This document shows positions 1 to 8,155 of a stretch of 13,724 nucleotides of DNA, piece by piece. Position 1 is the first letter of the stretch; each line of letters starts with the position of its first letter. Where the stretch lies: contig JACPOX010000016.1 of NCBI GenBank assembly GCA_016191305.1, forward strand, positions 1 to 13,724, written 5' to 3'. Both the position numbers and the translations under genes were made by a program. Source of the stretch: Legionella longbeachae. Lineage in GTDB: Bacteria; Pseudomonadota; Gammaproteobacteria; Legionellales; Legionellaceae. The notes beneath the pieces were generated by a model, which worked only from the letters and a program-made list of their open reading frames with translations, searched no databases and was not told the origin of the DNA.

Positions 1-70
1 CCGCTGTATTCAGTCCTACATGTGATATACCACAGTCTTTGGTGTGTGTTTCATAAGACTCATTAAAAGC

Positions 71-99
71 GTCTGGGTATAAGTTGTATTTACCCAGAC
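71..99 (-). terminator. Probable terminator hairpin after aacS
   Basis: A perfect 9-bp inverted repeat (GTCTGGGTA at 71-79 and TACCCAGAC at 91-99) encloses an 11-nt loop. It starts 18 nt beyond the aacS stop. On the minus strand the stem is followed by GCTTTTAATG, a short U-run, which fits a weak intrinsic terminator. On the plus strand the stem is followed by a T-rich stretch (CCTACTTTATTTATT), so it could also serve a converging plus-strand gene whose end may lie at 1-66. Confidence 0.6.
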
Positions 100-117
100 C
101 CTACTTTATTTATTCAC

Positions 118-2058
118 TTAGCTTTTTAATTCTTCGCGATTTTTAAAATAATCCAATGCTTGAGGATTTGCTAAAGAGTTTATATTGTTTACAGGTAAAC
201 CGTGTACTACTTGCCTAACGGCTACTTCTACTATTTTGCCACTAATGGTGCGAGGTATATCAGCAACCTGTAGAATTTTTGCCGGAACATGTCTGGGCGA
301 GGCATTTTGTCGGATAGTTAAGCGAATTTTATTGATTAACTCATCATTAAGTTTCATTTTATCACGTAGCTTTACAAACAAAACAATACGTACATCATCT
401 TGCCAATCCTGGCCAATCACGATGCTATCAATTATTTCATCGATTTTTTCTATTTGTCTGTAGATTTCAGCTGTACCAATACGCACTCCACCAGGATTGA
501 GTATGGCATCGGATCGTCCATAAATGATTAGTCCATTGTGTTTTGAGATCTCTGCAAAATCACCATGAGCCCAGATACCAGGGAAACGATCAAAATAAGC
601 ATGTTGATAAGCTTGGTGATTTGAATCCTTCCAAAAGCCAACGGGCATGGAGGGGAAAGGGGAGGTGCAGACTAACTCTCCACGTTCTTCACGGATAGAT
701 TGACCTTGCTCATTAAAAACATCAACCCCCATTCCTAAACCAAAACATTGTAATTCCCCTCTATAAATGGGGAGCATAGGATTACCTAGAGCAAAGCAGG
801 AAATGATATCTGTACCACCTGATATGGAGGAAAGCTGCACGTCATTTTTAACTTGTTCATAAATGTAATCATAGTTTTTGGGTAACAGTGGTGAACCCGT
901 AGAAAGTATGCAGCGTAAATGACTTAAATTAAATTCATCTTTTGGTTTAACACCGGCTTTTTCCACGGAAGAGATAAATTTTGCGCTAGTACCAAAAACA
1001 GTAATTTGTTCTTCTTCAATTAATTTGAATAAACGATTATTTTCGGGATAGGTGGGAGAGCCTTCGTATAAGGTTAAGGTAACTCCTAAAGAAAGGGCAG
1101 AAACTGTCCAGTTCCACATCATCCATCCACAGGTAGTATAAAAACATAAATTATCTTTGGCCTGTAAATCAGTATGTAGTCCTAATTCTTTCATATGTTG
1201 CACTAAGGTTCCGCCCGCGCCGTGAATAATGCACTTGGGTTTCCCTGTTGTTCCTGATGAAAACATAATATAAATTGGATGATCGAAAGGTAGAGATGTA
1301 AATTCACATTGCTCTGCTGGACGCAGAAAGTCATGCCAATTTTGTGCTTTTGGTAAAGTGGAAATATCTATGTTTTCATGAATGTTAGGACAAATTATAA
1401 TGTGAAGCAGAGAAGCAATTGAATCATTTAGTTGTTTGATTTTTTCTGCTCCACTGTGTTTCTTGCCTTGATATTGATGTCCATCGCAAATAAATAGAAC
1501 TTTAGGATCAATTTGTCCTAGTCTGTCTATGGCTGCTTGGGCGCCAAAGTCAGGCGAGCAAGAAGACCATATTGCTCCTAATGAGGTGGTTGCCAACATG
1601 GCAATGATTGTATGTGAGGTGTTCGGCATTAATGCGGCTACTCTATCACCAATAGTAACTCCGGCTGCTTTTAATCCTGCAGCACATTGTGCGACTTGCG
1701 CATATAATTGTTCGTAACTGATGATTTCCCTGACGTTATCTTCGTTGAGGCAAATGAGGGCAGGGTGTTGGTCTTTGCGTGATAAAAGTTTTTCTGCAAA
1801 GTTAAATTGTGCGCCTGTAAACCAGCGAGCTTCTATCATATCCCGATAATAATTAAGAATTTGGTGTGGAGGATTATCAAATTTCAAATGAAAAAAATCA
1901 CAAAGTGTTGGCCAAAAAGAATCAGGATGTTTGACAGACCATGTATGCATGTCTTGATAATTTTCAAAAATCTGGCTATGTCTTTGGGCAGCAAACTCCA
2001 TAAATTGCCACATTCTGCTTTCTTGTGGATGTTTGGGTTTCCATACTGCATCGCTCAT
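118..2058 (-). CDS. aacS: Acetoacetyl-CoA synthetase (acetoacetate--CoA ligase)
   Basis: This cytosolic enzyme activates acetoacetate to acetoacetyl-CoA with ATP and CoA, through an acyl-adenylate. The 646-residue product matches the usual family length of about 650. It belongs to the ANL adenylate-forming superfamily. Counting from the ATG at 2058, it has the phosphate-binding loop SSGTTGKP at about 267-274, the GDFAEI motif near 499-504, the hinge YGRSDAILNPGGVRIG starting near 513, and the C-terminal PRTISGK with the catalytic lysine at about 608. The acetoacetyl rather than acetyl specificity is inferred from overall similarity (for example the N-terminal VWKP segment and GGTDIISCF) and from the neighbouring HMG-CoA lyase, which makes acetoacetate. 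An in-frame GTG lies 12 nt upstream at 2070. I prefer the ATG because GTGAGA at 2065-2070 is well placed as its ribosome site. The gene is 334 bp from mvaB, so it may have its own promoter. Confidence 0.93.
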   Translation of the reverse strand: MSDAVWKPKHPQESRMWQFMEFAAQRHSQIFENYQDMHTWSVKHPDSFWPTLCDFFHLKFDNPPHQILNYYRDMIEARWFTGAQFNFAEKLLSRKDQHPALICLNEDNVREIISYEQLYAQVAQCAAGLKAAGVTIGDRVAALMPNTSHTIIAMLATTSLGAIWSSCSPDFGAQAAIDRLGQIDPKVLFICDGHQYQGKKHSGAEKIKQLNDSIASLLHIIICPNIHENIDISTLPKAQNWHDFLRPAEQCEFTSLPFDHPIYIMFSSGTTGKPKCIIHGAGGTLVQHMKELGLHTDLQAKDNLCFYTTCGWMMWNWTVSALSLGVTLTLYEGSPTYPENNRLFKLIEEEQITVFGTSAKFISSVEKAGVKPKDEFNLSHLRCILSTGSPLLPKNYDYIYEQVKNDVQLSSISGGTDIISCFALGNPMLPIYRGELQCFGLGMGVDVFNEQGQSIREERGELVCTSPFPSMPVGFWKDSNHQAYQHAYFDRFPGIWAHGDFAEISKHNGLIIYGRSDAILNPGGVRIGTAEIYRQIEKIDEIIDSIVIGQDWQDDVRIVLFVKLRDKMKLNDELINKIRLTIRQNASPRHVPAKILQVADIPRTISGKIVEVAVRQVVHGLPVNNINSLANPQALDYFKNREELKS

Positions 2059-2064
2059 ATTAAT

Positions 2065-2070
2065 TCTCAC
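2065..2070 (-). promoter_or_regulatory. Ribosome binding site deciding the aacS start
   Basis: GTGAGA ends 6 nt before the ATG at 2058. The alternative GTG start at 2070 lies inside this motif and has only a poor AAGAAA upstream. Confidence 0.45.
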
Positions 2071-2093
2071 TTGTTTCTTGATTAGTTAGCTTG

Positions 2094-2130
2094 AGTTCGA
2101 TCCAAAAATAATTAATTTTTAGATCGAACT
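2094..2130. repeat. Near-perfect palindrome in the aacS leader
   Basis: AGTTCGATC (2094-2102) pairs with GATCGAACT (2122-2130). After one C/A mismatch the stem continues for 6 more A/T pairs (2104-2109 with 2115-2120), leaving a 5-nt loop. The 15 paired positions lie 36 nt upstream of the preferred aacS start. No U-run follows on the minus strand, so it is not a standard terminator of the upstream operon. It could be an operator, an mRNA leader hairpin or a factor-assisted terminator; the sequence does not decide. Confidence 0.6.
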
Positions 2131-2176
2131 ATTCATTATTTGTAATCTATTAAGTCTTATCTATTCGTTTTATCTT

Positions 2177-2205
2177 GTTTTATCAAATTTATATTTAACT
2201 GTAAA
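2177..2205 (-). promoter_or_regulatory. Possible aacS promoter
   Basis: On the minus strand TTTACA (2200-2205, 5 of 6 to the sigma-70 -35) is followed after 17 nt by TAAAAC (2177-2182, 4 of 6 to the -10). A competing pair, TTGATA (2181-2186) and TAGATA (2158-2163), also has 17-nt spacing. The tract is only about 18% G+C, so chance matches are likely. Confidence 0.25.
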
Positions 2206-2392
2206 TTAAAAGCTGATTATGTAGATCATCTCGCTACTAAACTCCTCCATCACATGGGCAGCGGCTATGTCGTAGAGCTTAAAGTGTGGTGCCTTTGTAA
2301 ACTACTAATGTAACGAAGGGATACCATAAAATAATGTGAGTGCTGGATAAGGAACTTTGATTTAACTAGATCCGTTCGGCCTGAGGAGGGCT

Positions 2393-3301
2393 TTAATTAC
2401 AAGGATTGGCCAACATGGCATTTGCGACTTTTGATTGATTTTTACGTCCCAGTACCTTACAAATCATATCGCCAGCAGTCACGATTTTAAATACATCAAC
2501 GCCCGTGTTTATTCCTAAGCCATGCATTAAGTACAAAACATCTTCAGTGGCAACATTACCACTAGCTCCAAGAGCATAAGGACAGCCACCAAGTCCTGCC
2601 ACGGAGCTGTCAAATCGGTGTACTCCATAGTGTAAGGAAGTATAGATGTTAGCTATTGCTTGGCCATAGGTGTCATGAAAATGCATGGCTAATTGATTGA
2701 GAGGTAAAAATTTCAGTATTTGATCTAAAACCAGCTTGGTTTGATGTGGGGTTCCTACACCTATAGTATCTCCTAATGAAATTTCATCTACACCTAAGTC
2801 TATAAGTTTTTTTGTTACTCTGACCACTTCTTCAGGTGGAATACTTCCTTGATAAGGACAGCCAAGGACACAGGAAATATAGCCTCTGACTCTTATGTGA
2901 TTTTCTTTAGCTAAAGTGATGACGGATTTAAAGCGAGTGATGCTCTCATCAATGGAACAATTAATATTACGTTGATTAAATTGTTCACTAACTGCAGTAA
3001 ATACAGCAATTTCTTGAACTCCTACTTCTAAAGCCTTGATCATGCCTTGTTCATTAGGAACTAATGCTGAATAATGTACTGAAGGCACTTTGTCTATACC
3101 ACGAAATACTTCATTATGATCTGCTAATTGAGGAATCGCTTTTGCTGAAACAAAACTTGTTGCTTCGATATATTGTAAACCAGACTGACTTAACAAGTTG
3201 ATTAATTCAATTTTTTGTTGCGTAGATACAAAGGATGATTCATTTTGTAGGCCATCTCGAGGACCCACTTCTATAATGGTTACATGTTGCGGATAGTCCA
3301 T
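2393..3301 (-). CDS. mvaB: Hydroxymethylglutaryl-CoA lyase
   Basis: This enzyme cleaves 3-hydroxy-3-methylglutaryl-CoA to acetyl-CoA and acetoacetate, the last dedicated step of leucine breakdown (also called liuE). The 302-residue protein is a full-length DRE-TIM metallolyase. The N-terminal EVGPRDGLQNE (11-21) carries the catalytic Arg15 and metal ligand Asp16. AMHFHD provides metal ligands His207 and His209. The signature loop GLGGCPYALGASGN has the catalytic Cys240 and ligand Asn249. The C-terminus lacks the peroxisomal tail of eukaryotic forms. The start ATG lies 9 nt after the mccA stop, and that stop is part of a TAAGAG ribosome site, so translation is probably coupled. Its product acetoacetate is the substrate of the downstream aacS. 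Confidence 0.96.
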   Translation of the reverse strand: MDYPQHVTIIEVGPRDGLQNESSFVSTQQKIELINLLSQSGLQYIEATSFVSAKAIPQLADHNEVFRGIDKVPSVHYSALVPNEQGMIKALEVGVQEIAVFTAVSEQFNQRNINCSIDESITRFKSVITLAKENHIRVRGYISCVLGCPYQGSIPPEEVVRVTKKLIDLGVDEISLGDTIGVGTPHQTKLVLDQILKFLPLNQLAMHFHDTYGQAIANIYTSLHYGVHRFDSSVAGLGGCPYALGASGNVATEDVLYLMHGLGINTGVDVFKIVTAGDMICKVLGRKNQSKVANAMLANPCN

Positions 3302-3310
3302 AATTTTCTC

Positions 3311-5290
3311 TTAGTTAAGAATTGAGTCTGAAATAACTTCATTTAATGACAGTAATTCTTCTCCCTCATTCACCTGAGCTCCCACGGCATAAAAAATATC
3401 CTGTAAAATACCATCATTAGGGGCATGAATGGTATGTTCCATTTTCATTGCTTCAAGAATAATTAAACGTTCGCCCGCTTTAACTTTATCACCTATATTT
3501 TTTAGGATTGCAACTACAGTGGCTGGCATGGGTGCAGTGAGTTGTCCTCTATGAGTTGAGGTCTGAATACCTAATGTATTCCAATTAAATCGTTCAATAG
3601 TCCTTTGACCTTGACTTGTATAAATGGTCAAAGAGTGTTTTTTATTTTCTACTGTAGCTTGATAAGTTTGTTTGTTTGTTTCCATTCTAAGTTGATTTAA
3701 ATCTAGAGAAGCATCTACCAAATAGTCTTGATTTTTTAAGTGTACTTTGAAATGATTTTTTTGGAGTGGGCTAACTAATACTTCAATTAATTCGTCTTTA
3801 TCTTGATAGCGCCAGATCCAATGACTTGAGACTTGAGATTGCCAGGAAAATGTCTCTTTAAGCAAAGGATCAACCACTGCATCTACTGTTCTTAAATAAT
3901 CGAAACTTATCGCCATGAGTAGAGCGATTTTTGTGTCCGGTGTTAGGAGTTTAATATTTTCATTTGTTAAAAAGTCAGTGCTTAGATCTGCCATTCTAAA
4001 TTTGGGTTGTTGGCAAATGGCTTGTAAAAAAGGAATATTTGTTTTTACTCCACCAATAAAATAATGAGAGAGCGCTTGCTCCATACGGAACAATGCTTCA
4101 TTACGATCAGCTCCCCACACAATCAGCTTGGCAATCATTGGGTCATAATACATTGTAATTTGTGATGAAAGTTGAACACCCGTATCTATGCGAATACCCT
4201 CTCCGGAAGGTTCTTGTAAAAAGCGAATCTGTCCTATTGATGGAATAAAGTCATGATGAGGATCTTCTGCATAAATACGACATTCTATTGCATGACCTTC
4301 AGCTTTAATTTTATTTTGAACTTGTGGTAATTGCTCATTTGCAGCAATTTTTATTTGCCAAGCAACCAAATCAAGACCGGTGATCATTTCAGTAACTGGA
4401 TGTTCAACCTGCAATCGAGTATTCATTTCCATAAAATAGAATTGATCTGAGGTATCTACTAAAAACTCGACAGTACCTGCACCGCTGTATTTAATAGAAC
4501 GAGCTACTTCACAAGCTGCTTCGGCAAGCTTTTGACGTAAAATTGTAGAGAGATTGGGAGCTGGGGCCTCTTCAATAATTTTTTGGTGTCGACGTTGGAT
4601 GGAACAATCGCGCTCAAATAAATGTACTACATTCCCATGATTATCTGCCATGATTTGGAGTTCAACATGACGAGGATGCAGAACTAATTTTTCTAGAATC
4701 ATTGTATCATCTGCAAAACTGGCTATTGCTTCTCTTTTTGCTCCAGCCAAGGCTTCATGAAATTCAGATTCTTGATAAACGGTACGCATTCCTTTACCGC
4801 CTCCACCGTTGGCTGCTTTAATCAGAATGGGAAACCCTATTTTTTTCGCTTCAGCGAGCAATTGTTCTTCAGCTTGTTCACCGCCATGATATCCTGGAGT
4901 TAAAGGAACCTTAGTTTTTTCCAGTAATTGTTTGGCTAATTGTTTAGAGGCCATTGCTTCCATTGCATCGACAGAAGGACCAATAAAAACAATTCCTGCT
5001 GTGTTACAAGCTTTTGCAAATTCAGGATTTTCAGATAAAAAACCATAACCAGGATGAATGGCTTGTGCCCCACATTCTTTGGCGATATGAATAATTTTTG
5101 CAATATTTAGATAACTGTCTTTAGAGGGTGCTTCACCCACACAATAGGCACTGTCAGCACTGCGTACATGCAGACTGCGTTGATCAACCGAAGAATAGAT
5201 AGCTACAGTATGTATACCCATAGAACGGGCAGTTTTAATAATTCTGCATGCTATTTCACCACGATTGGCAATAAGAATTTTGTTAAACAT
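3311..5290 (-). CDS. liuD: 3-methylcrotonyl-CoA carboxylase, biotin-containing alpha subunit
   Basis: This is the biotin carboxylase and biotin carrier subunit (MccA) of the enzyme that carboxylates 3-methylcrotonyl-CoA to 3-methylglutaconyl-CoA. The 659 residues read in order: biotin carboxylase N-domain ([15 protein letters not shown], from residue 4), ATP-grasp domain with the glycine loop GGGGKGMR at 162-169, the [12 protein letters not shown] stretch at 226-237, [15 protein letters not shown] at 287-301, a C-terminal carboxylase domain to about 445, a linker domain, and a carboxy-terminal biotinyl domain. The biotinylation motif EAMKMEH places biotin on Lys616. BirA, needed for biotin attachment, is not in the window. 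Pairing with the adjacent MccB-type beta subunit and with liuC supports methylcrotonyl-CoA rather than propionyl-CoA or acetyl-CoA as substrate. GAGAG is a good ribosome site 5 nt before the ATG, 27 nt after the liuC stop. Confidence 0.95.
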   Translation of the reverse strand: MFNKILIANRGEIACRIIKTARSMGIHTVAIYSSVDQRSLHVRSADSAYCVGEAPSKDSYLNIAKIIHIAKECGAQAIHPGYGFLSENPEFAKACNTAGIVFIGPSVDAMEAMASKQLAKQLLEKTKVPLTPGYHGGEQAEEQLLAEAKKIGFPILIKAANGGGGKGMRTVYQESEFHEALAGAKREAIASFADDTMILEKLVLHPRHVELQIMADNHGNVVHLFERDCSIQRRHQKIIEEAPAPNLSTILRQKLAEAACEVARSIKYSGAGTVEFLVDTSDQFYFMEMNTRLQVEHPVTEMITGLDLVAWQIKIAANEQLPQVQNKIKAEGHAIECRIYAEDPHHDFIPSIGQIRFLQEPSGEGIRIDTGVQLSSQITMYYDPMIAKLIVWGADRNEALFRMEQALSHYFIGGVKTNIPFLQAICQQPKFRMADLSTDFLTNENIKLLTPDTKIALLMAISFDYLRTVDAVVDPLLKETFSWQSQVSSHWIWRYQDKDELIEVLVSPLQKNHFKVHLKNQDYLVDASLDLNQLRMETNKQTYQATVENKKHSLTIYTSQGQRTIERFNWNTLGIQTSTHRGQLTAPMPATVVAILKNIGDKVKAGERLIILEAMKMEHTIHAPNDGILQDIFYAVGAQVNEGEELLSLNEVISDSILN

Positions 5291-5317
5291 TAGTCTCTCG
5301 TTAATTTATATTTAAAC

Positions 5318-6094
5318 CTAATCCCAAATAGGTGTTTCTTTTTTTAAAAATGCATTAAGGCCTTGTTGACCTTCAAGAGACACTCTTGTTCGGGCGATCA
5401 ATGAGGCTGTGTAAAGAACTAACTCTTCATCTATATTTTTATTTGCTACGTAGGTAGCCAATTTTTTTGATTCTCGGACTGCTCCAGGGGCATTGTTGCT
5501 AATTTTTTGCGCATAATCGAGAGTGAATTCAAGTAAATTATTTTCAGCAATGCAGTGTTGTACTAGGTTTATTGCTAATGCTTTATGTGCATCAAAAATT
5601 TCAGCACTCATGAATAAAGCTTTAGCTTGACGCTCGCCAATTGCTTGAATGACATAAGGACTAATAACTGCAGGCAGTAAACCCAATTTAACCTCTGAAA
5701 AACAAAAACGTGCAGATTGTGCTGCTATAGCAATATCACAAGCCGCTGCTAATCCTGCACCACCACCAAATGCGCTACCCTGTACCATGGCCAAAGTAGG
5801 CTTGGGACTCTTATTTAAGGTGTACATCAAATTACCAAGTACCAGCGCATCTTTAAGATTTTCTTCTACATTAAAACGCGCCATGTCCTGCATCCAGGTT
5901 AAATCAGCACCAGCAGAAAAATTTTTTCCATTTGCTTTAAGCACTATGACCCGAACTTTAGTATTAGCAATAGCATCATTGAGCTTATTTTGCATTTCAG
6001 ATAATAGATGGTTATCAAAAGCATTGTGTTTACTTACTCGATTTAGAGTGAGCAAACATAAATGATCATGGATTTCATATAATAAATCGCTCAT
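5318..6094 (-). CDS. liuC: Methylglutaconyl-CoA hydratase (crotonase family)
   Basis: The enzyme hydrates 3-methylglutaconyl-CoA to HMG-CoA, linking the carboxylase to HMG-CoA lyase. At 258 residues it has normal crotonase length. Visible motifs are NGKNFSAGADL (55-65) and GSAFGGGAGLAAACDIAIA (106-124), which form the oxyanion hole, and FSEVKLGLLPAVISPYV (132-148). One catalytic glutamate, Glu134, is present. The position of the other classical crotonase glutamate appears to be Gly114 (GGGAGL instead of GGGxEL). From memory this also occurs in LiuC-type proteins of other proteobacteria, so it does not argue for loss of function. The assignment over other enoyl-CoA hydratases rests on its place between mccB and mccA. 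The ATG is 9 nt after the mccB stop, and the ribosome site AAGGA shares bases with that stop. Confidence 0.9.
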   Translation of the reverse strand: MSDLLYEIHDHLCLLTLNRVSKHNAFDNHLLSEMQNKLNDAIANTKVRVIVLKANGKNFSAGADLTWMQDMARFNVEENLKDALVLGNLMYTLNKSPKPTLAMVQGSAFGGGAGLAAACDIAIAAQSARFCFSEVKLGLLPAVISPYVIQAIGERQAKALFMSAEIFDAHKALAINLVQHCIAENNLLEFTLDYAQKISNNAPGAVRESKKLATYVANKNIDEELVLYTASLIARTRVSLEGQQGLNAFLKKETPIWD

Positions 6095-6100
6095 GTATGT

Positions 6101-6106
6101 TCCTTA
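6101..6106 (-). promoter_or_regulatory. Stop codon fused to ribosome site, mccB/liuC junction
   Basis: Minus-strand TAAGGA contains the mccB stop TAA and the AAGGA ribosome site for liuC, ending 6 nt before its ATG. This arrangement favours translational coupling. Confidence 0.7.
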
Positions 6107-7711
6107 CATACGAAATACGCCAAAGTGTGTTGACTCTATAGGTGCGTTTAATGCTGCAGATAAACCAAGTCCTATAATTTTACGTGTATCTTGAGGGGCT
6201 ATAACGCCATCATCCCATAACCGTGCACTGGCATAGTAAGGATGTCCTTGAGTCTCATATTGAGAGCGTAACTTTTCTTTAAATTGTTCCTCTTCCTCTA
6301 CAGACCAATTGTTTCCCTGTTTTGCCAATTTGTCTCGATTAACTTGTGCCAGTACATTTGCTGCTTGATCACCACCCATGACTGAAATGCGTGAGTTTGG
6401 CCAAGACCACATCAGGCGAGGATTATAAGCACGTCCACACATAGCATAATTTCCCGCTCCAAAACTGCCTCCGACAATTACTGTAAACTTAGGTACCTTA
6501 GCATTAGCCACCGCTGTAACCATTTTTGCACCGTGTTTGGCAATGCCAGAAGCTTCATATTTAGAACCTACCATAAATCCAGTAATATTTTGTAGGAATA
6601 CTAATGGAATTTTACGCTGGCAACAGAGTTCTATAAAATGTGTGCCTTTGAGAGCACTTTCACTAAAAAGAATTCCATTATTGGCAATTATTCCTATGGG
6701 AAAGCCATATAAATGAGCGAACCCACAGACTAAAGTAGTACCAAAAAGGGCTTTAAATTCATCGAATTCAGATCCATCAACAATCCGTGCAATAATTTCA
6801 CGAATGTCAAAAGGTTTTCTTGGATCAGCAGGAACTATACCGTTAAGTTCGAGGCTGTCATAGAGCGGTTCTATAGTTTCAATACGTTTGAGAGAGAATT
6901 GTTTTTTACGATTTAAATTACTGATGGCCACTCGTGCTAAATGGAGTGCATGAGCATCATCTTCAGCATAATGATCTGCTACCCCTGAATGCCGACAATG
7001 AACTTCAGCACCACCTAGTTCCTCTGCACTGATTATTTCACCTGTAGCAGCTTTCACAAGTGGAGGGCCTCCTAGGAAAATTGTAGCTTGATGTTTCACC
7101 ATAATCGATTCATCGGCCATGGCAGGAACATATGCGCCACCAGCTGTGCAAGAACCCATGACTACTGCAATTTGAGGAATATTTTGTGCAGACATTTGAG
7201 CTTGATTAAAGAAGATTCGCCCAAAATGATCGCGATCTGGAAATACCTCATCTTGATGGGGTAAATACGCGCCACCTGAATCCACAAGATAAATACAGGG
7301 TAAATGATTCATAAGCGCAATTTCTTGGGCTCTTAAATGTTTTTTAACCGTTAAGGGGTAGTAAGTACCTCCTTTTACAGTGGCATCATTCACAACAATA
7401 ACGCACTCAGTTCCCGAAACCCAACCGATTCCGGTGATAAGTCCAGCAGCAGGGACGGCATCGTCATAGACTTGATACGCAGCGAGTTGCGAAAATTCAA
7501 GGAAAGGGGTTCCAGGATCTAATAATTGCTGTAAGCGCTCTCTGGGTAGTAATTTACCATGTTTTAAGTGACGTGCTCGAGCCTTTTCATCCCCGCCTAA
7601 TGCAATATGTTGAATTTGACTTTGCAGCTCATCGACTAAAAGCTGCATGGCTGATTGATTAGTTTTGAATTCTTGACTTAATGTATTGATTTGACTGACT
7701 AATTTTGCCAT
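6104..7711 (-). CDS. liuB: 3-methylcrotonyl-CoA carboxylase, carboxyltransferase beta subunit
   Basis: This subunit (MccB) transfers the carboxyl group from carboxybiotin on MccA to 3-methylcrotonyl-CoA. The 535 residues cover the N-terminal carboxyltransferase domain ([18 protein letters not shown] at about 104-121, [20 protein letters not shown] at 142-161, and the oxyanion motif TAGGAY near 189-194) and the C-terminal domain ([13 protein letters not shown] near 374-386, [11 protein letters not shown] near 415-425). [15 protein letters not shown] and the full overall match are typical of methylcrotonyl-CoA rather than propionyl-CoA carboxylases. An in-frame TTG lies 6 nt upstream at 7717, but the ribosome site AAGGA (7718-7722) touches it and is correctly spaced only for the ATG at 7711, so I chose that start. 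Confidence 0.95.
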   Translation of the reverse strand: MAKLVSQINTLSQEFKTNQSAMQLLVDELQSQIQHIALGGDEKARARHLKHGKLLPRERLQQLLDPGTPFLEFSQLAAYQVYDDAVPAAGLITGIGWVSGTECVIVVNDATVKGGTYYPLTVKKHLRAQEIALMNHLPCIYLVDSGGAYLPHQDEVFPDRDHFGRIFFNQAQMSAQNIPQIAVVMGSCTAGGAYVPAMADESIMVKHQATIFLGGPPLVKAATGEIISAEELGGAEVHCRHSGVADHYAEDDAHALHLARVAISNLNRKKQFSLKRIETIEPLYDSLELNGIVPADPRKPFDIREIIARIVDGSEFDEFKALFGTTLVCGFAHLYGFPIGIIANNGILFSESALKGTHFIELCCQRKIPLVFLQNITGFMVGSKYEASGIAKHGAKMVTAVANAKVPKFTVIVGGSFGAGNYAMCGRAYNPRLMWSWPNSRISVMGGDQAANVLAQVNRDKLAKQGNNWSVEEEEQFKEKLRSQYETQGHPYYASARLWDDGVIAPQDTRKIIGLGLSAALNAPIESTHFGVFRM

Positions 7712-7717
7712 TCTCAA

Positions 7718-7723
7718 TCCTTA
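7718..7723 (-). promoter_or_regulatory. Stop codon fused to ribosome site, deciding the mccB start
   Basis: Minus-strand TAAGGA combines the stop of the small membrane protein with the mccB ribosome site. It lies 6 nt before the ATG at 7711 and directly abuts the alternative TTG at 7717, which rules that start out. Confidence 0.7.
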
Positions 7724-8035
7724 TCGTACTAAAATATCACTTAAAACAATGACTAACCAAATAATCCAAGTCATTGCAATAAAGTGGGGCATATCCCCGC
7801 CTTTAATAAGTTTGTAAGCAAATGCAGGGACAGCAGTAAGTGCCACGGGCAACAGAACAAGAATCAAGATCTTGCGAATCACAAGCCCCCAGCCAGTTTG
7901 GCTGAATATGGGGGTTAATTTTAAATTAACATAAGTGAAAAACATATCAACGTAGACAACAATAAGATGAGCATATTTTGCAAATACTACTATTAAAATA
8001 CTTAGTAGAAGATAGATTAGACTTTGTCGTAGCAT
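7721..8035 (-). CDS. Small three-helix membrane protein of unknown function in the liu operon
   Basis: I do not recognise this 104-residue protein. Three hydrophobic segments are visible at about 5-29 (SLIYLLLSILIVVFAKYAHL), 55-74 (KILILVLLPVALTAVPAFAY) and 84-103 (HFIAMTWIIWLVIVLSDILV). They are joined by short polar loops with the charged patch KLIKGGD at 75-81. There is no cleavable-signal or lipoprotein pattern and no obvious catalytic motif. Two ATGs compete. At 8041 the AAAGG sequence abuts the codon, while at 8035 the AAAGGA site has about 5 nt spacing, so 8035 is preferred. It lies between the thiolase and mccB, and its stop codon is embedded in the mccB ribosome site, so it is very likely a real, co-translated operon member. 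A role in uptake or membrane anchoring of the pathway is conceivable but unsupported. Confidence 0.8.
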   Translation of the reverse strand: MLRQSLIYLLLSILIVVFAKYAHLIVVYVDMFFTYVNLKLTPIFSQTGWGLVIRKILILVLLPVALTAVPAFAYKLIKGGDMPHFIAMTWIIWLVIVLSDILVR

Positions 8036-8040
8036 GTACA

Positions 8041-8046
8041 TCCTTT
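8041..8046 (-). promoter_or_regulatory. Ribosome site choosing the start of the small membrane protein
   Basis: AAAGGA on the minus strand lies 5 nt before the ATG at 8035. The upstream ATG at 8041 overlaps its last base, which makes that codon an unlikely start. Confidence 0.55.
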
Positions 8047-8077
8047 ATTATAAAAATCCCCTTTCCGAGGTTTGTAA

Positions 8078-8096
8078 TCTCTCTTTTAAGGAGAGA
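8078..8096. repeat. Short inverted repeat upstream of the membrane protein gene
   Basis: TCTCTC (8078-8083) and GAGAGA (8091-8096) can form a 6-bp stem with a 7-nt loop. No U-run follows on the minus strand. It is weak and may be chance in purine/pyrimidine-rich sequence. Confidence 0.25.
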
Positions 8097-8113
8097 AGAG
8101 AATGGCTTTAATG

Positions 8114-8142
8114 TGTAGGTTGGGCCAGGGACCCAACCTACA
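8114..8142. repeat. REP-like perfect palindrome after the thiolase gene
   Basis: An 11-bp perfect inverted repeat, TGTAGGTTGGG (8114-8124) and CCCAACCTACA (8132-8142), encloses a 7-nt loop, 13 nt beyond the thiolase stop. The minus strand continues CATTAAAGCC with no U-run, so it is a poor intrinsic terminator. Its GTAGGTTGGG/CCCAACCTAC arms look like a dispersed REP-type element rather than a gene-specific site (inference from memory of such repeats). In an operon mRNA the stem could slow 3'-end decay or reduce read-through. Confidence 0.6.
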
Positions 8143-8155
8143 AAAATTTTCTCAA

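Larger units (their letters stand above)
2059..2392. other. 334-bp intergenic gap between mvaB and aacS
   Basis: The gap falls into two parts. Positions 2101-2220 are about 18% G+C by hand count and hold the palindrome and possible promoter of aacS. Positions 2221-2280 jump to 50% G+C. A plus-strand frame is open from 2146 to the stop at 2311-2313 and ends in VELKVWCLCKLLM, but it has no clear start or ribosome site. Near 2370-2390 the sequence CCGTTCGGCCTGAGGAGGGC resembles one arm of the REP-like palindromes common in gammaproteobacterial gaps, with no matching second arm. No tRNA or confident gene is present. Confidence 0.5.

Noticed and set aside
1..66. Possible C-terminus of a plus-strand gene entering from the left edge
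   Set aside because: Two plus frames are open (stops at 64-66 and at 54-56) but the stretch is too short to choose between them or recognise a family. Only the possible two-way hairpin at 71-99 supports it.
185..463. Plus-strand 92-codon frame
   Set aside because: It lies wholly inside aacS on the opposite strand, has no ribosome site, and aacS has strong family motifs through this region.
1529..2085. Plus-strand frames of 62 and 92 codons
   Set aside because: They are antisense to the conserved N-terminal half of aacS, with no recognisable protein features.
2230..2392. A small RNA gene between mvaB and aacS
   Set aside because: No promoter plus terminator pair or recognisable RNA family could be seen, although the composition is unlike its surroundings.
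5787..6065. Plus-strand 92-codon frame
   Set aside because: It is antisense to the N-terminal part of liuC, where the crotonase motifs are unambiguous.
8041..8100. Possible intrinsic terminator upstream of the membrane protein gene
   Set aside because: The 6-bp stem at 8078-8096 is weak and no U-run follows on the minus strand.
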